A DNA stretch of 26,271 bases from the NCBI GenBank assembly GCA_002499945.1, contig DKYP01000018.1:1-26271 (forward strand), read 5' to 3'. Made by a program: the position numbers and the translations under genes. The stretch comes from Lachnoclostridium sp. UBA7097. Its GTDB lineage: Bacteria > Bacillota > Clostridia > Lachnospirales > Lachnospiraceae. Shown in pieces: positions 15,476 to 23,941 of this stretch (position 1 is its first letter; every line of letters starts with the position of its first letter). Under the pieces are notes generated by a model. It saw nothing but the letters and a program-made list of their open reading frames with translations, was not told the DNA's origin and made no database searches.

Positions 15476-17338
15476 ATGAGAAAGCTTGCATTAAGCGATG
15501 AAATACTTTTATCAGTGGATAAACCGGCAAGATATATTGGCGGTGAAACCAATATGGCAATTAAAGACCCGGCAGATGTGGATATACGTTTCTGCATGTG
15601 TTTTCCTGATGTATATGAAATAGGTATGTCACACCTTGGGATACAGATTATTTATGATATGCTTAACCTCCGTGATGATATATACTGTGAAAGGGTTTAT
15701 TCGCCCTGGACTGACCTTGACAGGATACTAAGGCGTGAAAATATACCACTTTTTGCACTGGAAAGCCAGCAGCCTGTTAAAGATTTTGATTTCCTTGGGA
15801 TTACACTCCAGTATGAAATGTGTTATACCAATATACTACAGGTTCTTGATTTGTCAGGGATTACGCTTATTGCGGCAGACAGGAAAGAAGGTGAGCCGTT
15901 TGTTATAGGGGGCGGTCCGTGTGCCTATAACCCTGAACCAATCGCAGATTTTTTTGATATGTTTTATATAGGTGAGGGTGAAACTGTTTATTATGAACTT
16001 ATGGATAAATATAAGGAATGGAAGGCGTCAGGACAGGACAGGGCCAGTTTTCTTAAAATGGCAGCAAAGCTTCCAGGAATATATGTCCCACAGTTTTACC
16101 AGCCTGTTTATAATAATGATGGCACACTTGCAGATTTTAAGCCTTTAGTGCCAGAAGCACCTGCTAAAGTAATTAAACAGGTGGAATGTGATTTATCAGA
16201 AACATATTATCCTAGAAAGCCTTTAGTGCCTTATATCAAGGTTACGCAGGACAGGGTGGTACTTGAAATACAAAGGGGCTGTATAAGGGGATGCCGTTTC
16301 TGCCAGGCAGGAATGCTTTACCGCCCTATAAGGCCAAGAGGCTTGTCTTTCCTTAAAAAACGTGCCAAAGAGATGCTTGAATCAACAGGGCATGAGGAAA
16401 TCACTTTAAGTTCTTTAAGTTCTAGTGATTATAAAGAACTTAAAGAACTTGTATACTGGCTTATAGATGAATTTAAAGACAAGGGCATAAATATTTCCCT
16501 GCCTTCACTACGTATTGATGAATTTGCACTTGATGTAATGTCCAAAGTACAGGATGTAAGGAAAAGCAGCCTGACATTTGCACCAGAAGCTGGTACACAG
16601 CGCCTGCGCAATGTAATTAATAAAGGTTTAACTGAAGATGATATATTAAACGGGGCAATGGAGGCATTTAACGGCGGCTGGAACAGGGTTAAGCTTTATT
16701 TTATGCTTGGCCTGCCTGGCGAAACCTATAATGATATAGAAGGGATTGCCATTCTTTCAGACAAGATAGCAAGGCAGTATTATACAATTCCTAAAGAAGA
16801 AAGGAACGGAAGGGTTAATATTGTTACAAGCACGTCAATTTTCGTGCCTAAACCTTTTACGCCATTCCAGTGGGCAGCAATGGATACAAAGGAACAGGCA
16901 AGGCAGAAAAGGGATTTCCTTCTTTCAAAGGTAAGGGAGCAGCTTAATGCCAGAAGCATAAAGTATAACTGCCATGATGCAGATGTTTCAGAACTTGAGG
17001 GCGTATTTGCAAGAGGTGACAGAAGGCTTGGCAATGTTATAAGACAAGCATATGAAAATGGCTGTATTTATGATGCGTGGACAGAATATTTCCGCCCGGA
17101 TGTATGGAATATGGCATTTAAAGACAATAACCTTGACATGGAATTTTATTTAAGGCGTGAAAGGGCAGAGGATGAACTGTTCCCATGGGATTTTATAGAT
17201 ATAGGGGTTACTAAAGAGTTTTTACTGGAAGAATACCATAATTCCAAAGCAGAAATTGTAACACCAAACTGCCGCAGCCAGTGCCAGGGCTGTGGTGCGG
17301 CAAAATTCCAGTGTGGTGTATGTATTGAAAAGAGGTAA
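15476..17338 (+). CDS. TIGR03960-type B12-binding-domain radical SAM protein
   Basis: A 620-aa protein. The N-terminal part (about 35-190) resembles a cobalamin-binding-like domain, with D-V-Y-E-I-G-M-S-H-L-G. The radical SAM cluster motif is C269-I-R-G-C273-R-F-C276. A cysteine cluster at the C-terminus (roughly 603-617, spaced C-x3-C-x2-C-x8-C-x2-C) is a feature I associate with this family. The radical SAM core should bind a 4Fe-4S cluster and cleave S-adenosylmethionine; the target is not established to my knowledge. The gene is paired with the DUF2344 partner 9 bp downstream, as in most Clostridia. A strong inverted repeat lies in its coding sequence at 16408-16450. Confidence 0.9.
   Translation: MRKLALSDEILLSVDKPARYIGGETNMAIKDPADVDIRFCMCFPDVYEIGMSHLGIQIIYDMLNLRDDIYCERVYSPWTDLDRILRRENIPLFALESQQPVKDFDFLGITLQYEMCYTNILQVLDLSGITLIAADRKEGEPFVIGGGPCAYNPEPIADFFDMFYIGEGETVYYELMDKYKEWKASGQDRASFLKMAAKLPGIYVPQFYQPVYNNDGTLADFKPLVPEAPAKVIKQVECDLSETYYPRKPLVPYIKVTQDRVVLEIQRGCIRGCRFCQAGMLYRPIRPRGLSFLKKRAKEMLESTGHEEITLSSLSSSDYKELKELVYWLIDEFKDKGINISLPSLRIDEFALDVMSKVQDVRKSSLTFAPEAGTQRLRNVINKGLTEDDILNGAMEAFNGGWNRVKLYFMLGLPGETYNDIEGIAILSDKIARQYYTIPKEERNGRVNIVTSTSIFVPKPFTPFQWAAMDTKEQARQKRDFLLSKVREQLNARSIKYNCHDADVSELEGVFARGDRRLGNVIRQAYENGCIYDAWTEYFRPDVWNMAFKDNNLDMEFYLRRERAEDELFPWDFIDIGVTKEFLLEEYHNSKAEIVTPNCRSQCQGCGAAKFQCGVCIEKR
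16408..16450 (+). repeat. Perfect 16-bp inverted repeat within the radical SAM gene
   Basis: AAGTTCTTTAAGTTCT (16408-16423) and its exact reverse complement (16435-16450) flank an 11-nt spacer. It encodes L-S-S-L-S-S-S-D-Y-K-E-L-K-E-L, so repeated Ser-Leu and Lys-Glu-Leu codons create both arms. The mRNA should form a strong hairpin inside the coding region. Confidence 0.9.
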
Positions 17339-17346
17339 GCATAAGT

Positions 17347-18117
17347 ATGAAAGCAAGGATAAAATTTTCTAAAACAGGTTCTATGCGTTTTATTGGCCAT
17401 CTTGATGTTATGAGGTATTTCCAGAAAGCAATGCGCAGGGCAGGTGTAAAAGCCAGTTACAGCCAGGGATTTTCACCACACCAGCTTATGTCATTTACTT
17501 CACCGCTTGGAATAGGTTTAAGCAGTGATGCAGAATATCTTGACATTACACTTGAAGAAGGGGATGCGCCACAGGCAATGGCAGACAGGATAAATGCTGT
17601 ATTAAATGATGAAATAAGGGTTAAGGGCTTTACATATATAAAAGATAATGCAAAGCCTTCAATGGCAGCACTTGCCGCCTGTGATTACCTTATTGCATTA
17701 AAATCTGGAAAGAATAACAAGTTTGCAGATAAAGAATTTACCAGAAAGCAGATTGCAGGCTTTCTTTTACAGGATAAAATTGAAGTCCTTAAAAAGACGA
17801 AGAAGTTAGAAAAACTTATAGATATAAGACCAAACATTTATTATATGGCGGACAGCCTGAATGATTACAGGAAATGTATAAGTAAGGAATTAGCAGAAGA
17901 TGAAAGTTTTTGTATTGATAAAGAATGTACAGGAATACTATACTGCGGGCTGGCAGCAGGCAGTGTCCTTAATATAAAACCAGGGCTTGTAATGGAAGAG
18001 TTATGTAAATATTCAGGCATAGAGTACAATGAATTTGATTACCAGATGCACAGGCTTGAAATGTATGCAGAAGCAGATGGGAAGTTAATCCCAATGTCTG
18101 TATATGATGTAGTATAG
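17347..18117 (+). CDS. TIGR03936/DUF2344 radical-SAM-associated protein
   Basis: A 256-aa protein starting with the family's typical opening: K-A-R-I-K-F-S-K-T-G, then F-I-G-H-L-D-V-M-R-Y-F-Q-K-A-M-R-R-A, followed by Y-S-Q-G-F-S-P-H and S-P-L-G-I-G-L-S-S-D-A-E-Y. It accompanies the TIGR03960 radical SAM protein so regularly that a shared function, perhaps RNA or ribosome related, is assumed; no function is proven to my knowledge. It starts 9 bp after its partner. In many relatives rng and rplU follow; here an AbiEii-like gene follows after 41 bp. Confidence 0.88.
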   Translation: MKARIKFSKTGSMRFIGHLDVMRYFQKAMRRAGVKASYSQGFSPHQLMSFTSPLGIGLSSDAEYLDITLEEGDAPQAMADRINAVLNDEIRVKGFTYIKDNAKPSMAALAACDYLIALKSGKNNKFADKEFTRKQIAGFLLQDKIEVLKKTKKLEKLIDIRPNIYYMADSLNDYRKCISKELAEDESFCIDKECTGILYCGLAAGSVLNIKPGLVMEELCKYSGIEYNEFDYQMHRLEMYAEADGKLIPMSVYDVV

Positions 18118-18158
18118 TCGTTAAATTATACACCTTGAAATGAAAGGAAGATATAACT

Positions 18159-18989
18159 TTGAAAGAGATGGATTTGTTCGCTGGGGAAGTACATAATGGG
18201 GATGAAGACCTTGACACCCTTCCGCCATTAAGCAGCCATGCATCAGAAACAGAAATGCTTGATTATATGGTTCTGGTCTTATCAAGGTTTATGTCATGTG
18301 ATGCTGCCTTTAAAGGTGGTTATATGTTAAACCAGCTGTTACAGGGGTACAGCAGGATGACACATGATGTGGATTTTTCAATCGCAATAAAGGGGGACTA
18401 TGAAACAGTTAAAATGGTATTGCAGAAAATTGCATTGAAATTTACAGAACAGGGATTAATATCTTCATTTAAAATTAAAGAAGACATAGCTGAAAAAATG
18501 TCTGGTGGTATTGATATGTATGCAGAAGACGGACACAAAGTTTTAGGTGTTTATGTCGGGCTTCATAATATTTCATATGGTGTAAAACATTATGATTTGG
18601 TTTTTACATCTATAGATGGATTTACTGTTGAAAGGATGCTGGCAGATAAATTAATTGCTATTACTACAAGAAAACGTTTCAGACGGACGAAAGATTTATA
18701 TGATTTCTATGCCATTACCAATTTTTTTGATGTGGATATGCAGAAACTTTCTAAATATATAGAAATACGTTCTGGGGCAGAATGGGATAATATTCCATTT
18801 AATGATGATATTATTGTACAATATAAACGGGCATGGGATAAACTGGAACTTATAAATTCTAAAACAGGAAATAAAATTGAAAAACCGGGATTTGATATTG
18901 TATTAGGAAGATATTATGCATTAGCCCTTGCAATTAAGGCTGGAAATATATCTGGATTCTGGAGGCATGAAATAAATGATATCATATGA
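18159..18989 (+). CDS. AbiEii/AbiGii-type nucleotidyltransferase (putative toxin)
   Basis: A 276-aa protein with the nucleotidyltransferase signature of AbiEii toxins: F-K-G-G54 and, after a spacer, M-T-H-D70-V-D72-F-S-I. The later D-K-L-I-A-I-T-T-R-K-R-F-R-R-T-K-D-L-Y-D (163-182) is the family's lysine/arginine block. AbiEii proteins act in type IV toxin-antitoxin and phage abortive infection systems; MenA-type relatives add nucleotides to tRNA. The TTG start at 18159 is favoured over ATG 18168 because GAAAGGAAG (18142-18150) is 8 nt before TTG. The partner gene overlaps its 3' end by 14 bp. The usual order in AbiE systems is antitoxin first; here the enzyme comes first. Other uses of this fold cannot be excluded. 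Confidence 0.8.
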   Translation: MKEMDLFAGEVHNGDEDLDTLPPLSSHASETEMLDYMVLVLSRFMSCDAAFKGGYMLNQLLQGYSRMTHDVDFSIAIKGDYETVKMVLQKIALKFTEQGLISSFKIKEDIAEKMSGGIDMYAEDGHKVLGVYVGLHNISYGVKHYDLVFTSIDGFTVERMLADKLIAITTRKRFRRTKDLYDFYAITNFFDVDMQKLSKYIEIRSGAEWDNIPFNDDIIVQYKRAWDKLELINSKTGNKIEKPGFDIVLGRYYALALAIKAGNISGFWRHEINDII

Positions 18990-19401
18990 TTTTGCTGTTA
19001 CGAAGCAGGCAGTATGTTGCAGTTCAACAGCTCTTGCAAGAAATGGGCTTGTTATGTTTGATATAATACATTTAGATTTGCAGACTAGGAAATCCGAGCT
19101 TGACAAGACAAATTATTCGTATTTTTCTTTGTTTTATAATTCTAATATTGATTATGAATATTGTGTATCAAAGTCTGTTTCAAATCCTTTGCTGCTGCTT
19201 CCAAGCAAGGAAAGAGCGGTAGTTGAATGTATTAAACATCTGGACTGGATTGATGAAGGCCTGCTTATAGAGGGAATACAAAATTATATAAGGAATTTCT
19301 GGAATAAAAAATTATTGTATGAAGCTGCTGCCCATTTTAAACTGCCAGAAGATGAACTGGAATACTGGCTGGAAGAAGCAAGAAATGAGTATGATGATTA
19401 A
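18976..19401 (+). CDS. Small partner of the AbiEii-like protein (AbiEi-like antitoxin candidate)
   Basis: A 141-aa protein translated from an ATG inside the end of the AbiEii-like gene, with GGAGG (18961-18965) in place. The segment L-L-L-P-S-K-E-R-A-V-V-E-C-I (about 73-86) resembles the conserved S-x-E-R-A-hydrophobic core of the C-terminal AbiEi antitoxin domain. Unlike full AbiEi proteins it has no evident N-terminal winged helix, so it may not repress its own promoter. The C-terminus is acidic and helical (P-E-D-E-L-E-Y-W-L-E-E-A). The antitoxin role is inferred from overlap and this weak resemblance. It could instead be an unrelated accessory protein. Confidence 0.5.
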   Translation: MISYDFAVTKQAVCCSSTALARNGLVMFDIIHLDLQTRKSELDKTNYSYFSLFYNSNIDYEYCVSKSVSNPLLLLPSKERAVVECIKHLDWIDEGLLIEGIQNYIRNFWNKKLLYEAAAHFKLPEDELEYWLEEARNEYDD

Positions 19402-19431
19402 CTGGTTTAAAAACCCTTTCTTCTGCACACA

Positions 19432-19454
19432 ATACTAATAAGGATTTTAGTATT
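19432..19454 (+). terminator. Weak hairpin after the AbiEii-like pair
   Basis: ATACTAA (19432-19438) pairs with TTAGTAT (19447-19453) around an 8-nt loop, followed only by TTAAAT. It could be a weak terminator or mRNA end between the toxin-like pair and the flavoprotein gene. Confidence 0.3.
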
Positions 19455-19496
19455 TAAATCATTATGTGCCATAGCAGCACAGGAAAGAGGTTATTT

Positions 19497-20102
19497 ATGG
19501 ATAATAATGCATTATTTAAGCTTACATGCGGGCTGTTTCTTCTTAGTGCAAAGACAGATGATGATAAGGACAATGGATGTATTATAAATACTGTGCTACA
19601 GGTTACGGCATCACCTGTACGCATAATAATAGTTGTTAATAAAAATAATTATACACATAATCTAATAAAACAGAATGGTACTTTTAATGTATCAGTCCTT
19701 TCAGAAAATGCACCAATGGATTTATATAAAAGATTTGGTTATGCAAGCGGACGTGATAAGTCAAAGTTTGATGGCTTTGATAGTGTGTCACGTTCAGGAA
19801 ATGGGATTTTATACCTTACAGAATACAGTAATGCATATTTATCAGGCAAAGTAAAAGAAGAAAAAGATTTAGGCACACATACACTTTTTATGGCAGATGT
19901 AACAGATGCAAAAGTACTATCAGAAGATATATCTGTAACTTATGACTATTACCAGAAAAATATTAAACCAGTACGCACTCCTGTAAATAAAACAGGTTTT
20001 ATATGTACAGTCTGTGGTTATATATATGAAGGAAGTACACTACCAGAAGATTTCATTTGTCCTGTATGCAAACATGGGGCAGATGCATTTAAACCATTAT
20101 AA
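19497..20102 (+). CDS. High-molecular-weight rubredoxin: flavin reductase domain plus rubredoxin
   Basis: A protein of 201 aa. Residues 1-150 form a flavin reductase-like FMN-binding domain (C-G-L-F-L-L-S-A-K, later F-N-V-S-V-L-S and R-F-G-Y-A-S-G-R-D-K). The C-terminal 35 residues are a short rubredoxin with C-T-V-C-G-Y-I-Y-E-G and C-P-V-C-K, able to bind one iron. It lacks the insert seen in free rubredoxins. In anaerobes such proteins pass electrons from NAD(P)H or rubredoxin reductases to flavodiiron proteins or rubrerythrin, for defence against oxygen or NO. The frame is open from ATG 19464, but AGGAAAGAGG (19481-19490) places the real start at ATG 19497. It ends at a strong terminator. 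Confidence 0.88.
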   Translation: MDNNALFKLTCGLFLLSAKTDDDKDNGCIINTVLQVTASPVRIIIVVNKNNYTHNLIKQNGTFNVSVLSENAPMDLYKRFGYASGRDKSKFDGFDSVSRSGNGILYLTEYSNAYLSGKVKEEKDLGTHTLFMADVTDAKVLSEDISVTYDYYQKNIKPVRTPVNKTGFICTVCGYIYEGSTLPEDFICPVCKHGADAFKPL

Positions 20103-20115
20103 TTATGATATTTTG

Positions 20116-20156
20116 TAATGCCGTTATGGGAAATCCATATGCGGCATTATTTTTTC
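20116..20156. terminator. Intrinsic terminator after the rubredoxin gene
   Basis: TAATGCCG (20116-20123) pairs with CGGCATTA (20142-20149), with further pairing inside (ATGG with CCAT). A run of six T's follows at once. It lies between the plus-strand rubredoxin gene and the convergent histidine kinase gene and could serve both. Confidence 0.85.
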
Positions 20157-20159
20157 TAT

Positions 20160-21566
20160 TTACAGAACAGGTTTTCCTTCTGGTAATGGCAGTGTAAATT
20201 TAACCATAAACCCTCCACTGCTGCTATGTCCGATATTTATCGTACCTCCATGTGCAGCAGCTATCTGTTTTACAATCAGGAGTCCAAGGCCATGGCGCTG
20301 TTCTGTTGTATTTTTATCACAGACCATATAATGAGGGGCATTATTCAGCCTTTCTATTTCGCTGTCTTTTGCACCTGTGCCATTATCAGAAACTTCCACA
20401 CTACAGATATTGCCTTCTGCCATAACATTTACATAGATTGTACAGCCTTCTTCATTATGGTTTATACTGTTCTGGATAAGGTTATTTATAGCACGTTTTA
20501 GCAGCTCTTTATCCACATTTACAATACAGGTTGTTAATTTTTCATCAGTTTTCCATTCCACAGGGTATTTGTCATTAATATCCATATTAATAAAATCAAC
20601 AACCACCTGCCTGGCAATGGCAACAAGGTTCTGCCTGGCAAGGTTTAACGGCTGCATATTATATTCAAGCTTTGAAGCAAGGTTTAAGTCATTAACAAGA
20701 TTTTTAATGCGCCTGCTTTGTTTTACAATAACAGAAGCTTTATTGTGTGCTAAAGGGGAAAGGCCCGGGTCTTCTTTTAACTGCCCTGCATATCCCATTA
20801 CTATTGAAAGGGGTGTCCTTATATCATGTGACACACCTGCAATCCAGTTTGCCCTTGCAGTTTCTTTTTTGTGCAGCTGGTATTTCTGCGATTGCAGGAT
20901 TTCAGATGTTTTATTAATATTTATGGCAAGTTCAGAGAAAAGACCTTTTTCTTTAATATATACAGGTGCACCTTCTGGAAGCTCCTTTATGCCATTGGTA
21001 ATTGGCCTTACTGATTTTAAAAGCTGTATATTGGCGGTTATATAAATTACTAACAGAAGCAGTATATTAGCAAGAATCCATTTAAGTATTGTTTTAGGCA
21101 GGTTTGCAATGAAATCATAATCCCAGCAGGGGTATATATGTTTCCAGAAACTTTTCTTTGGAAAGCCAAGTACAACAAGCCCGTCTTTACATCCGCTTGT
21201 AAATGCAGGGTATCCGTCTATATATCCGCGCGTAAGGCTTGCTATATCTGATACTGTATAAGAGGAAGGAATTGTTTCTGGAAGGTTATCTGTATGCCAG
21301 GCAGTTTCCATTGTGGAATTATCAATATAAATTGCCCATACGTTGTATTTTTCCAGCTGGCTGGTATTTTTTTCAGGAAGGATATAACCATTCTTTGTAT
21401 ATTTTAATGCCTTTGCCGTTTCATCTGCCATAGTCCAGGGCTGCCCGCCTGCTTTCTGCCTGGATAAAAATATCCCGGATAATAGTATATTTAAAGCTAT
21501 AACAAGTACAGAACTTAAAAGAAGTATATTGGCAAAATGCCGTATAAGTTTAGGTACACTTTTCAT
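20160..21566 (-). CDS. Sensor histidine kinase
   Basis: A 468-aa membrane kinase. Two membrane segments (about 12-34 and 158-182) enclose an outer sensing domain of roughly 120 residues. The H-box S-H247-D-I-R-T-P is preceded by W-I-A-G-V. The N-box has N-N-L-I-Q-N366-S-I-N-H-N, and the G-boxes are D394-N-G-T-G and H-G-L-G-L-L (425-430). It should phosphorylate the response regulator encoded 25 bp upstream. The outer domain is of ordinary sensor size, so it may bind a ligand itself. Its divergence from a LanFEG-like operon suggests that it senses an antimicrobial peptide or envelope stress; that is inference. Confidence 0.92.
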   Translation of the reverse strand: MKSVPKLIRHFANILLLSSVLVIALNILLSGIFLSRQKAGGQPWTMADETAKALKYTKNGYILPEKNTSQLEKYNVWAIYIDNSTMETAWHTDNLPETIPSSYTVSDIASLTRGYIDGYPAFTSGCKDGLVVLGFPKKSFWKHIYPCWDYDFIANLPKTILKWILANILLLLVIYITANIQLLKSVRPITNGIKELPEGAPVYIKEKGLFSELAININKTSEILQSQKYQLHKKETARANWIAGVSHDIRTPLSIVMGYAGQLKEDPGLSPLAHNKASVIVKQSRRIKNLVNDLNLASKLEYNMQPLNLARQNLVAIARQVVVDFINMDINDKYPVEWKTDEKLTTCIVNVDKELLKRAINNLIQNSINHNEEGCTIYVNVMAEGNICSVEVSDNGTGAKDSEIERLNNAPHYMVCDKNTTEQRHGLGLLIVKQIAAAHGGTINIGHSSSGGFMVKFTLPLPEGKPVL

Positions 21567-21591
21567 TTTAATCCTCCATAAATAATAATAG

Positions 21592-22299
21592 TTACTGGCT
21601 GTCCAGTGTAACCAGCTTATAACCGAGCCCTTTAACTGTAATTAAAGATACAGGGCGTGAAGGGTTTAGTTCAATTTTCTCCCTTATACGCCTTATATGT
21701 GCCATCAGGGAGTTTTCATATCCAAAAGGGTTTTCTCCCCAGGCAGCTTCACATAATGAATCTATTGTCACAATACGCCCTGCATTGCGGTATAATGCGG
21801 CAAGGATATCATATTCTTTGGCGGTAAGTGCAATATGCACACCATTTTTAACCACTTCTGCACAGTCAAAATTAATTTCACTGTCCTTAAGCTTTACAAG
21901 CGGGTTTTCATCTTTATAACTTCTGCGCAGTATTGCCATAATACGGAAAACAAGTTCTTTGGGCAGGAAAGGTTTTACCATATAGTCATCAGCCCCAATG
22001 CCAAACCCTTTGAATTTGTCCTTGTCCTCGCCACATGCAGTAAGGAAAAGTACAGGATACCCGCCGGTTTTTCTTAGCTGTTCCATAAGAAAAAAGCCGT
22101 CACCATCTGGAAGCATTACATCAAGGATGGCAAGTTCTGGCTGGAAACTCGCAGCTAAATTAAGGGCATCTTTTACACTGGCAGCAGTTTCTATACTGAT
22201 AAAGCCTTCAGCATCCAGAATAGATACAACCATATTTAAAATTTCTGGTTCATCATCAACGATAAGTATACGTTTATTTTTTAAATATCCGGAATCCAT
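21592..22299 (-). CDS. OmpR/PhoB-type response regulator
   Basis: A 235-aa regulator. The receiver domain has D15-D16, the phosphorylation site D60 in A-I-L-D-V-M-L-P-D-G, T87 and K109. The C-terminal winged-helix domain (about 135-232) has A-L-T-A-K-E-Y-D-I-L and H-I-R-R-I-R-E-K-I, ending K-G-L-G-Y-K-L. It is the first gene of the minus-strand pair and is divergent from the ABC operon, whose control region it probably binds at tandem repeats (22373-22390). AGAAGG sits about 7 nt before the ATG. Confidence 0.94.
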   Translation of the reverse strand: MDSGYLKNKRILIVDDEPEILNMVVSILDAEGFISIETAASVKDALNLAASFQPELAILDVMLPDGDGFFLMEQLRKTGGYPVLFLTACGEDKDKFKGFGIGADDYMVKPFLPKELVFRIMAILRRSYKDENPLVKLKDSEINFDCAEVVKNGVHIALTAKEYDILAALYRNAGRIVTIDSLCEAAWGENPFGYENSLMAHIRRIREKIELNPSRPVSLITVKGLGYKLVTLDSQ

Positions 22300-22330
22300 T
22301 AAAGCACCTTCTTTCTATAGCCTGTCAATT

Positions 22331-22336
22331 ATTATA
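22331..22336 (-). promoter_or_regulatory. Candidate -10 box for the regulator/kinase pair
   Basis: On the minus strand a perfect TATAAT (22336-22331) lies about 32 nt upstream of the response regulator ATG. No good -35 box is visible 17 nt away, so the call is tentative. Confidence 0.35.
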
Positions 22337-22372
22337 CCATATAAAAAGAAATTTTTATTATTTATATGCAAA

Positions 22373-22427
22373 TGTAAGGCAGATGTAAGGTTGTTAGAAT
22401 GTTATTGCAAGGAATGGCGTGTATAAT
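22373..22427 (+). promoter_or_regulatory. ABC operon promoter region with tandem 11-bp repeats
   Basis: ATGTAAGG occurs twice, with the TGTAAGG cores at 22373-22379 and 22384-22390, exactly 11 bp apart. That is the spacing of OmpR-type dimer sites on one face of DNA. TATAAT lies at 22422-22427, and the -35 region before it is poor. This layout fits a promoter switched on by the divergent response regulator; the pairing is inferred. Confidence 0.6.
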
Positions 22428-22460
22428 AAAATACAGTTATAAAGAAAGGGGCAAAGTATT

Positions 22461-23216
22461 ATGAATATTATTGAAACCAGAAATTTAACTAAAACTTACG
22501 CAGGGTTTACTGCGGTATCAGGAATTAACCTCCATATTCCTAAAGGGGCTGTTTATGGGTTCCTTGGGCCAAATGGGGCAGGCAAGTCAACAACTATGAA
22601 GATGTTTCTTGGCCTTGTAAAGCCTACAAGTGGTTCATTTGTAATTGATGGCATGTCATATCCAGAGAACAGGACTGAAATACTTAAAAGGACAGGTTCA
22701 TTTATTGAATCGCCTGCTTTTTATGGCAATCTTACAGGTGAAGAAAACCTGGATATTATACGTAAAATCCTGGGGCTTCCAAGGGAAACTGTTGATGAGG
22801 CACTGGAGATTACAGGTATTGCGCAGTATAAAAAAAGGCTCGCGAAGAAATATTCACTTGGCATGAAACAAAGGCTTGGGCTTGCAAGTGCCCTGATTGG
22901 CAAACCTCCTATACTTATACTTGACGAACCTACAAACGGGCTTGACCCTTCAGGAATACATGAAACCAGGGCTCTTATACGTTCATTGCCACAAAGGTTT
23001 AATTGTACAGTTTTAGTATCTTCACATATGCTTTCTGAAATAGAACTTATGGCAGACAGTATCGGCATTTTAAACCACGGACGCCTTTTATTTGAAGGAA
23101 CGCTTGATGATTTAAGGAGAAATGCTGCATTACAGGGATATCCTTCAGACCATTTAGAGGACACTTTCCTTGCAATGGTTGAAGAGGATAACAGACAATT
23201 AAAAAGCGGGGTGTAA
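22461..23216 (+). CDS. ABC transporter ATP-binding protein, lantibiotic-immunity (LanF/BcrA) type
   Basis: A 251-aa ATPase. Walker A is G-P-N-G-A-G-K-S-T (36-44), the signature is S-L-G-M-K-Q (132-137) and Walker B is I-L-I-L-D-E (151-156), followed by T-N-G-L-D-P and a switch histidine in S-S-H-M-L-S. The S-L-G-M-K-Q-R signature and the C-terminal layout fit the BcrA/LanF group, which expels bacitracin or lantibiotics from the membrane. Two small permeases follow, completing a LanFEG-like complex. AGAAAGGGG precedes the ATG. Confidence 0.88.
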   Translation: MNIIETRNLTKTYAGFTAVSGINLHIPKGAVYGFLGPNGAGKSTTMKMFLGLVKPTSGSFVIDGMSYPENRTEILKRTGSFIESPAFYGNLTGEENLDIIRKILGLPRETVDEALEITGIAQYKKRLAKKYSLGMKQRLGLASALIGKPPILILDEPTNGLDPSGIHETRALIRSLPQRFNCTVLVSSHMLSEIELMADSIGILNHGRLLFEGTLDDLRRNAALQGYPSDHLEDTFLAMVEEDNRQLKSGV

Positions 23217-23218
23217 TT

Positions 23219-23941
23219 ATGGGATTTATGCTTGAATGTAAAAAAGCCAGAAGAACTGGGTTTGTACCTGCATTTATAGCAGGAGGGGTTATGGCAGCAC
23301 TGGTACCTGTAATTAATATGGCAGTACGCCATGAAATATATACAGGGTCTGGTGCTTCTCCTGTAAATATACTTTTTGATGCTAACTGGCAGTTAATGGC
23401 GATGCTTAATGTACTTCTTGTTGTAATGTGTGCATGTATAATATACAATTCTGAATATGCAGATAATGCAATACAGAAAATGCGTATGCTGCCTGTACAT
23501 GAAAGCGGTATGTATTTTGGCAAATCAGCTTTAATTATACTTATGTGCATGACAGTGCTTTTAATAGAAGCCTGCGGGGTAGTTTTTTGCATAGATTACT
23601 GGTTTAAAGGAAACCGTGGGGACTGGGATTTATTATTTAAAAGCTTTGTATATGAAATGGTTTTAATTATCCCGGCAGTATTATTTTCACTTTTTATAGC
23701 ATCAGCTTTTAAAAATATGTGGACTGCGCTTGGAACAGGCGTTGTATGCGTATTTATGGCGACAATGCTGCCAGCAGGGAATTTTTTGTTATCACTTTTT
23801 CCATTTGCAATGCCATTCCAGATATTTACAAATACAAAAGCAGATAATATAAGTAATTTTATTATTGCAGCTGTTATAGAAAGTGTGGTTATTATTATTA
23901 TGGAATTTTTATTAATTAAAATAAGGAGGCTGTCTGAATGA
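23219..23941 (+). CDS. ABC-2-type permease, first of pair (LanE-like)
   Basis: A 240-aa membrane protein with about six segments. It begins two bases after the ATPase stop, so translation is probably coupled. The size, the cytoplasmic start (L-E-C-K-K-A-R-R-T) and the position fit LanE/MutE/SpaE permeases of lantibiotic self-protection. The stop overlaps the next permease start by 4 nt. Assignment as E or G subunit is not certain. Confidence 0.75.
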   Translation: MGFMLECKKARRTGFVPAFIAGGVMAALVPVINMAVRHEIYTGSGASPVNILFDANWQLMAMLNVLLVVMCACIIYNSEYADNAIQKMRMLPVHESGMYFGKSALIILMCMTVLLIEACGVVFCIDYWFKGNRGDWDLLFKSFVYEMVLIIPAVLFSLFIASAFKNMWTALGTGVVCVFMATMLPAGNFLLSLFPFAMPFQIFTNTKADNISNFIIAAVIESVVIIIMEFLLIKIRRLSE

